Below are positions 8,049-17,513 of a DNA stretch of 64,000 nt, piece after piece (the first letter of the stretch is position 1; the number at the start of each line of letters is the position of its first letter). The position numbers were made by a program, and so were the translations under genes. This stretch comes from Clostridium sp. K4410.MGS-306 (lineage in GTDB: Bacteria > Cyanobacteriota > Vampirovibrionia > Gastranaerophilales > Gastranaerophilaceae), in contig LARD01000005.1 in the NCBI GenBank assembly GCA_000980375.1, positions 124,001 through 188,000 of the forward strand, read 5' to 3'. The notes beneath the pieces were generated by a model. It did no database searches. It was given only the letters and a program-made list of their open reading frames with translations, and was not told where the DNA came from.

Positions 8049-8402
8049 TTATATTTCTCCTTTGGAGATTTTATCTATCAAATCCATAACCTTTGTTCCT
8101 CTCTCGAGCGAATCATCAGGTATAAAACGCAATTCCGGTGTAAGACGAAGTCTGATTCTTTTACCTACTTCATAGCGAATTTTCGAAACATTTTCTTCCA
8201 GAGCTTCAATGGTTTGTTTTTTTGCTTCCTCATTTGTTGTGAAAACAGAAAAATATACCTTTGCAAATGAGTTGTCATGAGCGAGCTCAATATCTGTAAT
8301 AGAAATTACACCTGCAATACGGGGATCTCTGACATCTTTTTGTATTATGTCAGCAATTTCTTTCATCAAAGTTTTTCTAACACGTTCGTTTCTTAATGAC
8401 AT
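8049..8402 (-). CDS. rbfA: ribosome-binding factor A
   Basis: 117 residues, the usual size. The sequence contains LMKEIADIIQKDVRDPR, then ISITDIELAHD, AKVYFSVF and the LRLTPELRFIPDDSLERG signature. RbfA binds the immature 30S subunit and aids 16S rRNA 5' maturation. It sits between infB (2-base gap) and truB. Confidence 0.97.
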   Translation of the reverse strand: MSLRNERVRKTLMKEIADIIQKDVRDPRIAGVISITDIELAHDNSFAKVYFSVFTTNEEAKKQTIEALEENVSKIRYEVGKRIRLRLTPELRFIPDDSLERGTKVMDLIDKISKGEI

Positions 8403-8404
8403 AA

Positions 8405-10873
8405 TTAAACCAGAGCCTGTCTTTCTACTTCTTCAGTTGTTGATACTTCAATTATATCGCCTTCTTGAATGTCATTGAACTTGGCAAACGATATACCGCA
8501 TTCAAATCCTGTAGCAACTTCTTTAACATCATCTTTAAAACGTTTAAGCTGGTCAATTGTCCCTGTGAATATAACCTCACCGTTTCTTACAACTTTTGCT
8601 GTTTTATTTCTGAATATCTTACCTTCTGTAACATAACATCCGGCAATTCTGCCTGTTTTTCCGACAGTAAATACCTGTCTTACCTCTGCTTTACCGAGCT
8701 CAACTTCTTTAATTTCAGGTTGCAGCAGGCTTAGCATAGTTTTTTCAAGGTCTTCAAGTATTTGGTAAATGATATCAAATTTCTTGATAGTAACACCTTC
8801 TCTGGCTGCCGCAATTTCAGCATTGTTATCTTCTTTTACAGTAAAGCCGAGAATAATTGCGTTACTTGCTGCTGCGAGCATAACATCAGCTTCTGAAATA
8901 TCACCCACGCCTACGTGAATGAGTTTTATAATTATTTCATTAGACTTAAACTGTCCAATAGCTTGAGACAGAGCCTCAGCAGAACCGTTTGTGTTTGCTT
9001 TAATAATAAGGTTAAGGTGTTGGAATCCGTCATCTCCTTCACCAACAACTTCATTTCTGATATGAGTTGGCAGCATTGCTTCAAGACGTGAGTTTCTTTC
9101 TTTTTCCTTACGTTCTGCAACAATAGCTCTCATTGCTTTTTCGTTTTCAACAACTTCAAACTTGTCGCCTGCCTGCGGAACTTCAGTAAGACCAAGAATC
9201 TCTACAGGTGTAGACGGTGAAGCTTTTTTTACTCTTTCACCTGCATCTGATAACAGTGCTCTAACTTTGCCGCAAACATTGCCCACAACTACACACTGGC
9301 CGGTTTTTAATGTACCGTTTTGAACAAGCAGTGTTGCAACAGGGCCTTTTCCTTTATCAAGGTTTGCTTCAATAACAACACCGGATGCTGGTGCGTCTGG
9401 GTTTGCTTTTAAATCTTGAACCTCTGCAATTAATAGTATGTATTCAAGCAGCTCATCAATACCTTGTCCTTGCAATGCACTGACTTTTACACACACAGTG
9501 TCTCCGCCCCATTCTTCAGGAACAAGGCCGTGTTCTGTCAGCTGCTGCATAATTTTATCTGGGTTTGCATCAGGTTTGTCGCATTTGTTTACTGCAACAA
9601 TAATAGGTACTTCAGCTGCTTTTGCGTGGTTGATTGCTTCAATTGTCTGGGGCATTATACCATCGTCTGCTGCTACAACCAAGATTGCTATGTCTGTAGC
9701 CTTTGCACCTCTGGCTCTCATTTCTGTAAAAGCTTCGTGGCCCGGTGTGTCAATGAATACAATTTTCTTGTTATTCAAAAAGACTGTATATGCACCAATA
9801 GACTGTGTTATGCCGCCAACTTCAGTTGATACAATTTTGTGTTTTGATGCGCGGATTGAATCAAGAAGTGTTGTTTTACCATGGTCAACGTGCCCCATGA
9901 TACTGATGACAGGTGCTCTTCTTTTTAAAAGTTTCGGGTCAATAGCTGCAAGCTCTTTGGCTTCCTCTTCTTTTTGCATTTCTTCTTCTATAAATGCTTC
10001 AAGGTCTTCTTCTTGAACTTCAATTTCAAAATTTTCGCAAACTTTTTTTGCTGTAGGTACATCAATTACCTGGTTAACTGTTGCAAGAATACCTTGCATC
10101 ATGAGGAATTTAACAATTTCTGCTGATGCTTTGTTGATTTTTTCGGACAATTCTCCTACTGTCAAAGGCTGGTTTATTACAACGCTTTTTATTTCTTCAA
10201 CAGCTTCTTCAGCATGTGATCTTTTTTTGTGCTTTTGAGCATTAGCTTTTTCCAGGCTGATTCTTTCTTGTTCTTCTTCTTTTGAACGGTAAGATTTTTC
10301 TTGTTTTTTACCGCCTTTTTTCTTGGAAGAGTTTTTAGAATCATAAATTTCCTGAGGAATAATATGACGTTGAATTGGCTTTTTCTCAGGTCTTTGAGAT
10401 GGAGCACCTTCTTTTTTAAGCTCAGGTTTTCTATCTGTTTTTACATCTTTTTTTACTGCATCTTTTGATTGCGGTCTTGCAGGTCTTTCCTGTTTTGGAG
10501 GTCTTTGCGGCAATACAGGTTCTATTTTTCCAAGTTTAAGTCTTGGTGCAGGAGCAGGAAGCGTAGGTTCAACTTTTCCGAGTTTTACTTTTTCTACCGG
10601 TTTTACTTCGGGTTCAGTTTTTTTCTCTTCTTCTTTAGGAGCTTCTTCTGCTTTGGGTTTAGCTTTTTTTACAATAAAAGCCTTGGGTTTTTTAGCTTGT
10701 TCAACCTTTGGCTCTTTCACTAATTCTTTTAATTTTTTAGCCTGTAATTCGGAGACTGCACTTGAATGAGACTTAACTTTAACGCCAAGTTTTTTGTCCA
10801 ACATTTCAATTACGTCTTTGTTGGGTAAGTTAAGTTCTTTTGCTAAATCATAAACTCTGATGGTATCTGTCAT
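8405..10873 (-). CDS. infB: translation initiation factor IF-2
   Basis: 822 residues. The N-terminal domain begins [22 protein letters not shown] Lys/Pro/Glu-rich low-complexity linker runs from about 50 to 230. The GTPase domain has [15 protein letters not shown] (G1), [10 protein letters not shown] (G2), DTPGHE (G3) and NKCDKP (G4). Domains II to IV follow to the C-terminus, where the C1/C2 region binds initiator fMet-tRNA. It is the anchor of the ylxR-infB-rbfA-truB group. Confidence 0.98.
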   Translation of the reverse strand: MTDTIRVYDLAKELNLPNKDVIEMLDKKLGVKVKSHSSAVSELQAKKLKELVKEPKVEQAKKPKAFIVKKAKPKAEEAPKEEEKKTEPEVKPVEKVKLGKVEPTLPAPAPRLKLGKIEPVLPQRPPKQERPARPQSKDAVKKDVKTDRKPELKKEGAPSQRPEKKPIQRHIIPQEIYDSKNSSKKKGGKKQEKSYRSKEEEQERISLEKANAQKHKKRSHAEEAVEEIKSVVINQPLTVGELSEKINKASAEIVKFLMMQGILATVNQVIDVPTAKKVCENFEIEVQEEDLEAFIEEEMQKEEEAKELAAIDPKLLKRRAPVISIMGHVDHGKTTLLDSIRASKHKIVSTEVGGITQSIGAYTVFLNNKKIVFIDTPGHEAFTEMRARGAKATDIAILVVAADDGIMPQTIEAINHAKAAEVPIIVAVNKCDKPDANPDKIMQQLTEHGLVPEEWGGDTVCVKVSALQGQGIDELLEYILLIAEVQDLKANPDAPASGVVIEANLDKGKGPVATLLVQNGTLKTGQCVVVGNVCGKVRALLSDAGERVKKASPSTPVEILGLTEVPQAGDKFEVVENEKAMRAIVAERKEKERNSRLEAMLPTHIRNEVVGEGDDGFQHLNLIIKANTNGSAEALSQAIGQFKSNEIIIKLIHVGVGDISEADVMLAAASNAIILGFTVKEDNNAEIAAAREGVTIKKFDIIYQILEDLEKTMLSLLQPEIKEVELGKAEVRQVFTVGKTGRIAGCYVTEGKIFRNKTAKVVRNGEVIFTGTIDQLKRFKDDVKEVATGFECGISFAKFNDIQEGDIIEVSTTEEVERQALV

Positions 10874-10925
10874 TATATGTATATTTCTCCAAATTTATAT
10901 TGCCTTACTATATTTTTAACACAAT

Positions 10926-11186
10926 CTAATTCTCAAGTACAGCCCTGATTTTTTCTTTTAATGTTTCATCCTGCTTTATTTTGAGAATTTTAAAAATTCT
11001 GCCTTTTTTAAAGGCTTTTTCTATGCAGTCTATATCTTTGCAAATATAAGCAGAACGTCCGAAAAACTTACTGTCCGGCATTATTTCCACTTCTTTTTGG
11101 TTATTGACCGTTATTTTTATTAACTTGTCTCTGCTTAGTTCTTTAGAACAGGCTGTACATTTTCTTATTATTTTTTGTTCATCCAT
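10926..11186 (-). CDS. ylxR: YlxR-family (DUF448) RNA-binding protein
   Basis: 86 residues. IRKCTACSKELSRDKLIK and FFGRSAYICKD are the family signature; the fold presents a basic RNA-binding surface. In Bacillus the homologue (RnpM) modulates RNase P. The start lies one base after the stop of the purD-like gene, which suggests coupling. The usual upstream genes rimP and nusA are not here. Confidence 0.92.
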   Translation of the reverse strand: MDEQKIIRKCTACSKELSRDKLIKITVNNQKEVEIMPDSKFFGRSAYICKDIDCIEKAFKKGRIFKILKIKQDETLKEKIRAVLEN

Positions 11187-11187
11187 T

Positions 11188-12453
11188 TTAGCAGCCTATA
11201 AGTATTGTTTTTCCTATATCTTTTCTGTATTTCATTGAATCAAAGCTAATTAAAGCAACACTTTCATATGCTCTTTTAGCTGCTTGTTCCAATGTAGAAG
11301 CGCTTGTTGTGACGGTTATTGTTCTGCCTCCTGCGGTTAAAAAGTCTCCGTCAGAATTTTTTATTGTATTAAAGTGAGCAACCTCGCTGTGCTCTTGCGC
11401 TTCTTCAATACCGGTTATTGTGCTTCCGTATTTACCTTCGGAAGGATAGTTGCCTGCACTCAGTACAACTGATGCACTGTAAAGAGGCTTTTGTCTTATT
11501 TCTGAATAAATATCAACAAGTGAGCCGTTTATTGATGCTTTTAACACATCAGTAAGATTTTCATCAAGCAGTTCAAGTATGCATTGTGCATCAGGCTCTT
11601 TGAAAAAGGGATTAAACTCAATGACATTTAAGTTGCCTGTTCTGTCAATAATAATATCTATTCCAAGAATGCCTATATACTGATTTCCGTTTTTGGATAA
11701 TTCGTCAAGTGCTGGGTATACTATTTCTTTAAATATTCTGCTCTCAAGGCTTCTGTCTATCATATAAAAAGGAGAATATGCTCCAAGCCCTGATGTTATA
11801 CAACCGCCGTTACCTTCCAGTGTTCCTTTGTATGGTACGGCTGAACCAATTGGCATTGCATTGTATCCGTCTGTAATTACATAGTAAGAAAACTCTTGTC
11901 CTGCAATGTAATCTTCAAGAATTACCTTTTTTTCCTTGCTGTCAAAAAGATCTTCTATGATTCTTTTTGCAATTTTAAAATTATCGCACACATACACGTT
12001 CTCTCCGTGTACATGATTGTCGGTTTTTATAACAAGCGGATATTTTGATTTTCTTGCATAATCCACAGCCATATTTTCTCTGTCAAAGATACCAAATTTT
12101 GAGGTGGGGATTTTGGTTTTGTACATGAATTTTTTGCTAACAGACTTGCTCGAAGCTATTCTAGATGCTTCTGCTGTCGGAGCAAACACCATCAACCCTG
12201 CTTCGTTAAATTTTTGTGCTATATCGTTTTCTATAGCTTTTTCTGATGCGACAATTGTTAAATCTATTTCGTTAGCTTTTGCAAACTCAATAAGAGTTTC
12301 CGTGTCATCAGCTTTTATATCAATACAGTTTGCAAACTCTGCAATAGCTTCATTGCCCGGAGCAACAAAAACAAGAGAGGTGTTTTCATATTTAGATATT
12401 AGTTTTGCAATAGAGTATTCTTTTGCGCCTGAACCGACTATTAAAATTTTCAT
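11188..12453 (-). CDS. purD: phosphoribosylamine-glycine ligase PurD, divergent
   Basis: 421 residues, normal length. It has the PurD order: an N-terminal Rossmann domain (ILIVGSGAKEYSIA, where GSGGREHA is usual), an ATP-grasp domain with EDYIAGQEFSYYVITDG and the GLGAYSP loop, and the C-terminal lid with VVLSAGNYPSEGKYG and TAGGRTITVT. Several hallmark positions differ from typical PurD: the ATP loop reads TDNHVHGENVYV (usually KADGLAAGKGV), and NPFFKEPDAQ replaces the usual NARFGDPE-Q. It may be a fast-evolving PurD or a related ligase. It heads the operon into ylxR-infB. Confidence 0.8.
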   Translation of the reverse strand: MKILIVGSGAKEYSIAKLISKYENTSLVFVAPGNEAIAEFANCIDIKADDTETLIEFAKANEIDLTIVASEKAIENDIAQKFNEAGLMVFAPTAEASRIASSKSVSKKFMYKTKIPTSKFGIFDRENMAVDYARKSKYPLVIKTDNHVHGENVYVCDNFKIAKRIIEDLFDSKEKKVILEDYIAGQEFSYYVITDGYNAMPIGSAVPYKGTLEGNGGCITSGLGAYSPFYMIDRSLESRIFKEIVYPALDELSKNGNQYIGILGIDIIIDRTGNLNVIEFNPFFKEPDAQCILELLDENLTDVLKASINGSLVDIYSEIRQKPLYSASVVLSAGNYPSEGKYGSTITGIEEAQEHSEVAHFNTIKNSDGDFLTAGGRTITVTTSASTLEQAAKRAYESVALISFDSMKYRKDIGKTILIGC

Positions 12454-12510
12454 AAATCAATTTACCTTTTCTTCTGTTTAATCATTATACTACATGTAAA
12501 ATGATATTGA

Positions 12511-12543
12511 AAAAAGCTTCTGTTATAAAAACAGAAGCTTTTT
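12511..12543. terminator. bidirectional intrinsic terminator
   Basis: A perfect 10-bp stem AAGCTTCTGT / ACAGAAGCTT with a 7-base loop is flanked by A-tracts and T-tracts, so it can work on both strands. It ends the minus-strand gene at 12574-13491 before the purD promoter region. Confidence 0.88.
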
Positions 12544-12573
12544 GGGGGTTAGTTATATGATAGTTGGTTAATA

Positions 12574-13491
12574 TTATGCGTTAAATGCTCCGATGAGACC
12601 TACTATACCGCCTACAATAGAACCGACAATTGCACCGGGAACGCCGAATCCTATCACTGCGCCTATTGCTGCACCTGTACCGGCTGCTGTTGTTACACCG
12701 CCGATTTTACCCATTGTCTTTTTTACACCTTCGCTTTTAGGTGGTTCAGAGCCTTCCATTTTTGCAATCACTTCAGATGCGGAATATTTTTGAGAATTTC
12801 CAAATGAAACTGTATTCCAGAATCCGTTTGCAACTGAACCGTCACAGTTTTGTTGAATCATTGCTTTTAAGTCTTGTCCTGTAACTGCATGATATTGTTC
12901 AAATGCTGCATTTCTCAATGCCATTTCAAGACCAATCGGGTCATCTTTATATTCTTGTTTGAATCTTTCATACAATGAAGAGCGTCTTAATGTGTTAACA
13001 ATTCTTTCAAACTGGTGAACAATCTGATCTGATTCACCTTCAATAACAACAGTTTGTAATGAGTTACATGCTGTTCTTATTGCACCTGTTAATCCATCAT
13101 TTGCTGCTGCGTAGTTTTTTGCTGCTTTACCTTCTTGGAATTGGTTTTCTCTGGCTGCATTTCTAAGGTCAAGATCATAGGCTAAACGGTCTTTGTAATC
13201 CATGTTGATGTAGTTTCTGTAAGTTGGAGACATCATCATGTAAGGGTTCATCATACCCATTCCCATATTCATCATCATATATGGGTTCATATAAGCACCG
13301 CCTGCCATTCCTCCCATTTGTGGCATACCAAAGCCCATGTTTACGTCCAGAGGTAAGTTATAAATAGGGGGTGTGCTCAGACCAAACTCCCTTGAAAAGT
13401 TTGCATTTAATTCTGTCAGTGCCGCGCCCGTGGGGTTTGCAACCACCTGATACGGGTTTGGATAACCGTAGAATCCTGATATTCCGTTCAT
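12574..13491 (-). CDS. Met/Gly-rich protein with C-terminal glycine-zipper segment, unknown
   Basis: I take ATG 13491 as the start (GGAGG six bases upstream); an in-frame TTG six bases earlier is unlikely. The product is 305 residues. Residues about 1-110 are rich in Met, Gly, Asn, Tyr and Pro (repeated PYMMM and NMGMG). The middle (about 110-235) is a charged helical domain with two Cys. The last 40 residues form a glycine zipper (GAAIGAVIGFGVPGAIVGSI) that could insert into membranes. There is no signal peptide. The promoter region shares a box with the 25170, 43960, 53304 and 54116 loci. Function unknown. Confidence 0.75.
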   Translation of the reverse strand: MNGISGFYGYPNPYQVVANPTGAALTELNANFSREFGLSTPPIYNLPLDVNMGFGMPQMGGMAGGAYMNPYMMMNMGMGMMNPYMMMSPTYRNYINMDYKDRLAYDLDLRNAARENQFQEGKAAKNYAAANDGLTGAIRTACNSLQTVVIEGESDQIVHQFERIVNTLRRSSLYERFKQEYKDDPIGLEMALRNAAFEQYHAVTGQDLKAMIQQNCDGSVANGFWNTVSFGNSQKYSASEVIAKMEGSEPPKSEGVKKTMGKIGGVTTAAGTGAAIGAVIGFGVPGAIVGSIVGGIVGLIGAFNA

Positions 13492-13554
13492 AACCAACCT
13501 CCAAATTGTTATCCTTAAGCTTTGCTTTTGGATATATAACCTAATTTATCTAAC

Positions 13555-13570
13555 CTTACATATATAAAAA
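13555..13570 (-). promoter_or_regulatory. TATATATGTAAG promoter-like box
   Basis: On the minus strand TTTTTATATATGTAAG lies 64 bases before the start of the Met-rich gene, with TTGCAT as a possible -35 upstream. It shares TATATATGTAAG with the boxes at 25197-25214 and 43960-43977. Confidence 0.5.
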
Positions 13571-13608
13571 CAATCGCTGATGCAAAATTGCTTTGAATTG
13601 AAAATTTG

Positions 13609-13628
13609 CTTAACATTTGTTAACAAAA
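13609..13628. promoter_or_regulatory. TTAACA direct repeat, 10-bp period
   Basis: CTTAACATTTGTTAACAAAA holds two TTAACA units ten bases apart, the geometry of OmpR/PhoB-type sites. It is almost identical to the repeat at 43839-43857. It lies between the Met-rich gene (minus) and the helicase gene (plus). Confidence 0.45.
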
Positions 13629-13682
13629 ATTTGAGCGAACTGTTTTTTATTTCAATGATAAAATATTCTTGGGGAGTGAAAT

Positions 13683-16600
13683 ATGCTTATACAAGGCAGT
13701 TCTTTGTCAAACAGAACAAATATGCTCGTTGAGCATTATGTAAAATTATTAAATTCGGGTGTAAGCGCATCCAGAATTCTTGTTCTGACGCTCAACTCCT
13801 TTAAAAAAAGCCTTTTTATAAATCAGGTTAAAGGAAAACTTTCTGGCAGTCTAAAAACTATATATATAGAAAATCCCCGCATTCATACTTTTTCAGGTCT
13901 AGCTTATAATACTTTAACGGAATTTTGGCCCTGTGTACAAAATTCTATACAAACAGGTGAGCCCTGCCTTATTCCAAACCTTACGGGGCTTGAGGTGTCT
14001 CAGTTCTTTTTTAAACAGGCTGTTAAAGAGGTTGGTTTTAAAGATTACAACTCTAAAGTGAACCTGATTCATCAGCTTTTTAGACGTTATTCTTTGATTG
14101 TGAATAACAATCTTTCCGAAGAAGATATTAAAAGCCGTTCGGCAATGCTTGGTGAGTCATTTGCCGGTGACGCAAAAAAAGCAATCGATATATATAAAAA
14201 AAACACTGCTCAATACAGAGCTTTTGACTATATAAGACAGGTTGCGGTATTTTCTTATCTTTATCAAAATACCGATTGTTTTAAAGATGTTGATTATTTA
14301 ATAGTTGATGATGCTGATGAAATTACAACTGCAGAGTTGGATTTTTTATTGTATTTAAAACCTTCTTTAAAGGAAATTTTTATAGGATATGACAGGCATG
14401 GCACCTCTAGGATGGGTTTTTTGAATGCAGATGAAAATACAGTGCCAAGGATAGAAAAGTTTTTCAGTGAAGAAAAAATAATTGATGTTGATGAAAAATT
14501 CTCTACTGCTGCATCAATCGAATCTTTGAGTTTTTCAAGACGTCTTGAAATGGTAGAAAAAGCACTGGAAAAAATAATTGAGTTGATAAATTCCGGTGTT
14601 AGTCCGTCTGATATTTGTGTTATCACACCTGTTATTGATAATTCTTTAAAGTTTAGTGTGGCTGAAAAACTGAATTCAAAAAACATCAACACTCAGTATT
14701 TTTCCGGCAGTGAAAAACTTTGCTCTACACCGTTAGTTAAAATGACTCTGACTCTGCTAAACCTTTCTCTGGGAGAAATGCAAGATATTTATAAAATACG
14801 TTCATTGATATCAGATATGCTCAAAATACCTGTTAAATATTGTATGAATATAGTAAGTATGTATAAAGAAACAGCAGAGCTTAGAGAGTTTGATTTTGGT
14901 ATTGCTGAATATACTCAACGATATAAAACCTTTTTAAATGTTTTACAAAAAATAAAAGCTGAAAATCTGACACTTTCTGATAAGGTTTATATTATTTACA
15001 AAGAAGTACTCGATATCTCCGTAAATGAAGCAGAACAGTTGAAATCTTTTAACTTTTTTATGAAACAGATTGCAGATTTTGAGTCAGTTTTTGCTTTGAG
15101 TAAATATAACCTGTCTTTTCAAAAATCAGTGCTTGTTCAGCTGGAAAATTCAATTATTGCGGAAAATCCATCATCTGCTCCTGAGTTGAAAGAGGACAGT
15201 GTAACATTTGCAACAGCACAAAAAATTGTTGATTATTCCATTAAATCAAAGTATCAGTTCTGGCTGGATATATCGGGTGATTTGTGGGTAAAAGATGATT
15301 TTGGAATGTTGTATAACGCGTGGGTTTTTCAAAGTTCTTGGAACAAAGATTCTTTTACCTATGAAGATAATATTGCTCTAACCCGAGAAAAAATCAAAAG
15401 GCAGCTTAGAAAATTGAGTTTGCTCTGTACACAAAAAATATTTTTATACTCGAGTCTTTTTGACATAGAAGGTAATGAAAATTTTGGCGGCATACAAGAT
15501 TTTGTTGAACAAAAAACTAATAAAGAGAATAAAAATATTGTTTTTAACTTTGTACCAAGAGAAGACCAAAGGCCTGTATTAGATTATAAAAAAGGAAGGT
15601 TAGCAATTTCTGCTGTGCCTGGTGCCGGTAAAACAACTATACTGCTTGCTCTTATAATCAAACTGATACAATCCGGAATAAAAAGTGAAAATATATTCGT
15701 TCTTACTTATATGGACTCTGCTGCAAGAAACTTTAAGGAGCGCATAAAATCTGCTTGTCCTTCTTTGGAAAAAATGCCGAATATTTCGACCATACACGGT
15801 CTTGCTTTAAGAATTTTGAAAGAAAACTCAAACTATGTTAAAGCAGGACTTGATAGTGATTTTGAGGTATGTGACGACAATACCAGACAAAAAATCATAC
15901 GGGAGCTGATTGCCAGATGCGGTCTTGAGCAAGATGACTTTGATAAATATGAAAAGGCCATTTCTGCTTTAAAACTTTCTGATATCAAGAGTATAAATTA
16001 TGTAAAAGATGTAGAATTAAATAAATTTATTAAATTCTTTGTGGTATACAACAGTTATCTAAAAAAGAGAAATATAATCGATTATGACGATATGCTTTCT
16101 TATTGCGTAAAGATTTTGGAAGAAAACCATGATATTGCAGATTATTACCAATCATTGTGCATGTTTGTTATAGAAGACGAAGCCCAGGATTCTTCTGTTA
16201 TACAGCAAAAATTGTTGAATATATTGAGTCAAAAATACAAGAACCTTATACGCTGCGGGGATATAAATCAAGCCATTACAGCTACTTTTACCAATGCGGA
16301 TATACAAGGGTTTAAAGATTTTGTAACCGGTGAAAATAATGTATCAATGAATTGTTCTCAACGTTGTGCAAAGGATATTTACAACCTGGCAAATAAACTG
16401 GTTGAAACAACAAAGCATGATAAAAATCTGGGCAACGCTTTTTATGATATAAAAATGCAAGGTGTTGCCGGTAGAAACCCTGTTGTTGAGCAGGCTCTTA
16501 GGGTAAGTGTTTTTGATGATTATAATGCTGAAAGAAGCTTTATACTTGAAAAGATAAGAAAAATCTTTGCGGTTGAGCCGGATGCCAGCATTGCCATACT

Positions 16601-17513
16601 TGTCCGGAACAATTATCATATAGACGAATACAGCGAATTTTTGTCATGTTTTGGTTATAACGTTATAACCAAGAACGATTGTCTTGATTCTCAGCCTGTT
16701 TTTGCTCTTATTTTTGCAATAATTAAGTTCTGCGCTTTCCCCTGGCAAAATGAACGCATAATTCATATTATTAATGTTTTGAACAATCAAAAACTGTTTA
16801 GTTTTAGCTCTGCTGATATTGAGTTTGTAAAAACACTTAAATCTCCTTTTATCCTTTGTATGGAAGATGAAATGCCTTCTCCTGCTTTGGCAAAACTTTT
16901 GTGGGATTTGAATTACTGGCTTCAAAATTCCGGACTGGATACAGATGAGCTTGCCCACAAATGCGGCTGCTATTATTATTCTGGCGAAATAGAAAAGTCT
17001 AATATCTACATGATTTCTTTGATATTAAAAAAATTGTCTGTTCAATACCCTGATACAATTCAGCTTATAGAAAGGCTTGAAGACCTTTCTAAACGCCCTA
17101 TTTTAAACAAATTTAAATTTTTTACGGATGATAATGTTGAAAATAAAGCAAACAGGGGAATTATACAAATAATGACATATCATAAATCTAAAGGCGATGA
17201 GTTTGACTATGTCTTTATTCCGCAGTTGAGCGAAGAATTGTTGCCAACAGATGTGGAAAAAATAAAAATTAACCCAAAAGAACGTTTTCTTGAATCAGTA
17301 AAAGCTATAAACTTAAAATACAATAAGAAAGATGAAAAAGAGCTTAAGCTGTTCAAAGCAGAAGAAAACCTGCGTCTTTTTTATGTAGCTGTGACAAGAG
17401 CAAAGAAAAAACTTTACATATCTTGTGCACGAAAGTATAAGAAATATTCAAGGATAAAAGATACAATGCCTTCTATTCTCTTTGAAAGGGTTTTGACAAA
17501 TGCAGACAAATAA
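13683..17513 (+). CDS. tandem UvrD-type protein: degenerate helicase half fused to intact helicase half
   Basis: 1276 residues. Residues about 1-600 follow an SF1A/UvrD helicase plan but have lost catalysis: GSSLSNRTNML stands where Walker A should be, with LVLTLN (Ia), IHTFSGLAY (Ib), LIVDDADE (motif II), ICVITP, and weak motifs V (VTFATAQKI) and VI (ALTREKI). Residues about 615-1276 are an intact UvrD core: SAVPGAGKTT (about 640), TIHGLAL, VIEDEAQDSS (II), RCGDINQA (III), MTYHKSKGDEFD (V) and RLFYVAVTRAKKKL (VI). A pseudo-helicase paired with a helicase recalls AddB/AddA or RecC/RecB, but here both are one chain. The nuclease is supplied by the overlapping next gene. Likely role: DNA end processing and recombination, or defence. 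Confidence 0.85.
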   Translation: MLIQGSSLSNRTNMLVEHYVKLLNSGVSASRILVLTLNSFKKSLFINQVKGKLSGSLKTIYIENPRIHTFSGLAYNTLTEFWPCVQNSIQTGEPCLIPNLTGLEVSQFFFKQAVKEVGFKDYNSKVNLIHQLFRRYSLIVNNNLSEEDIKSRSAMLGESFAGDAKKAIDIYKKNTAQYRAFDYIRQVAVFSYLYQNTDCFKDVDYLIVDDADEITTAELDFLLYLKPSLKEIFIGYDRHGTSRMGFLNADENTVPRIEKFFSEEKIIDVDEKFSTAASIESLSFSRRLEMVEKALEKIIELINSGVSPSDICVITPVIDNSLKFSVAEKLNSKNINTQYFSGSEKLCSTPLVKMTLTLLNLSLGEMQDIYKIRSLISDMLKIPVKYCMNIVSMYKETAELREFDFGIAEYTQRYKTFLNVLQKIKAENLTLSDKVYIIYKEVLDISVNEAEQLKSFNFFMKQIADFESVFALSKYNLSFQKSVLVQLENSIIAENPSSAPELKEDSVTFATAQKIVDYSIKSKYQFWLDISGDLWVKDDFGMLYNAWVFQSSWNKDSFTYEDNIALTREKIKRQLRKLSLLCTQKIFLYSSLFDIEGNENFGGIQDFVEQKTNKENKNIVFNFVPREDQRPVLDYKKGRLAISAVPGAGKTTILLALIIKLIQSGIKSENIFVLTYMDSAARNFKERIKSACPSLEKMPNISTIHGLALRILKENSNYVKAGLDSDFEVCDDNTRQKIIRELIARCGLEQDDFDKYEKAISALKLSDIKSINYVKDVELNKFIKFFVVYNSYLKKRNIIDYDDMLSYCVKILEENHDIADYYQSLCMFVIEDEAQDSSVIQQKLLNILSQKYKNLIRCGDINQAITATFTNADIQGFKDFVTGENNVSMNCSQRCAKDIYNLANKLVETTKHDKNLGNAFYDIKMQGVAGRNPVVEQALRVSVFDDYNAERSFILEKIRKIFAVEPDASIAILVRNNYHIDEYSEFLSCFGYNVITKNDCLDSQPVFALIFAIIKFCAFPWQNERIIHIINVLNNQKLFSFSSADIEFVKTLKSPFILCMEDEMPSPALAKLLWDLNYWLQNSGLDTDELAHKCGCYYYSGEIEKSNIYMISLILKKLSVQYPDTIQLIERLEDLSKRPILNKFKFFTDDNVENKANRGIIQIMTYHKSKGDEFDYVFIPQLSEELLPTDVEKIKINPKERFLESVKAINLKYNKKDEKELKLFKAEENLRLFYVAVTRAKKKLYISCARKYKKYSRIKDTMPSILFERVLTNADK

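Noticed and set aside
9438..10016. A 192-codon plus-strand frame opposite infB
   Set aside because: Antisense shadow of the IF-2 GTPase domain; composition (Ser/Cys/Thr-rich) is that of a reverse reading.
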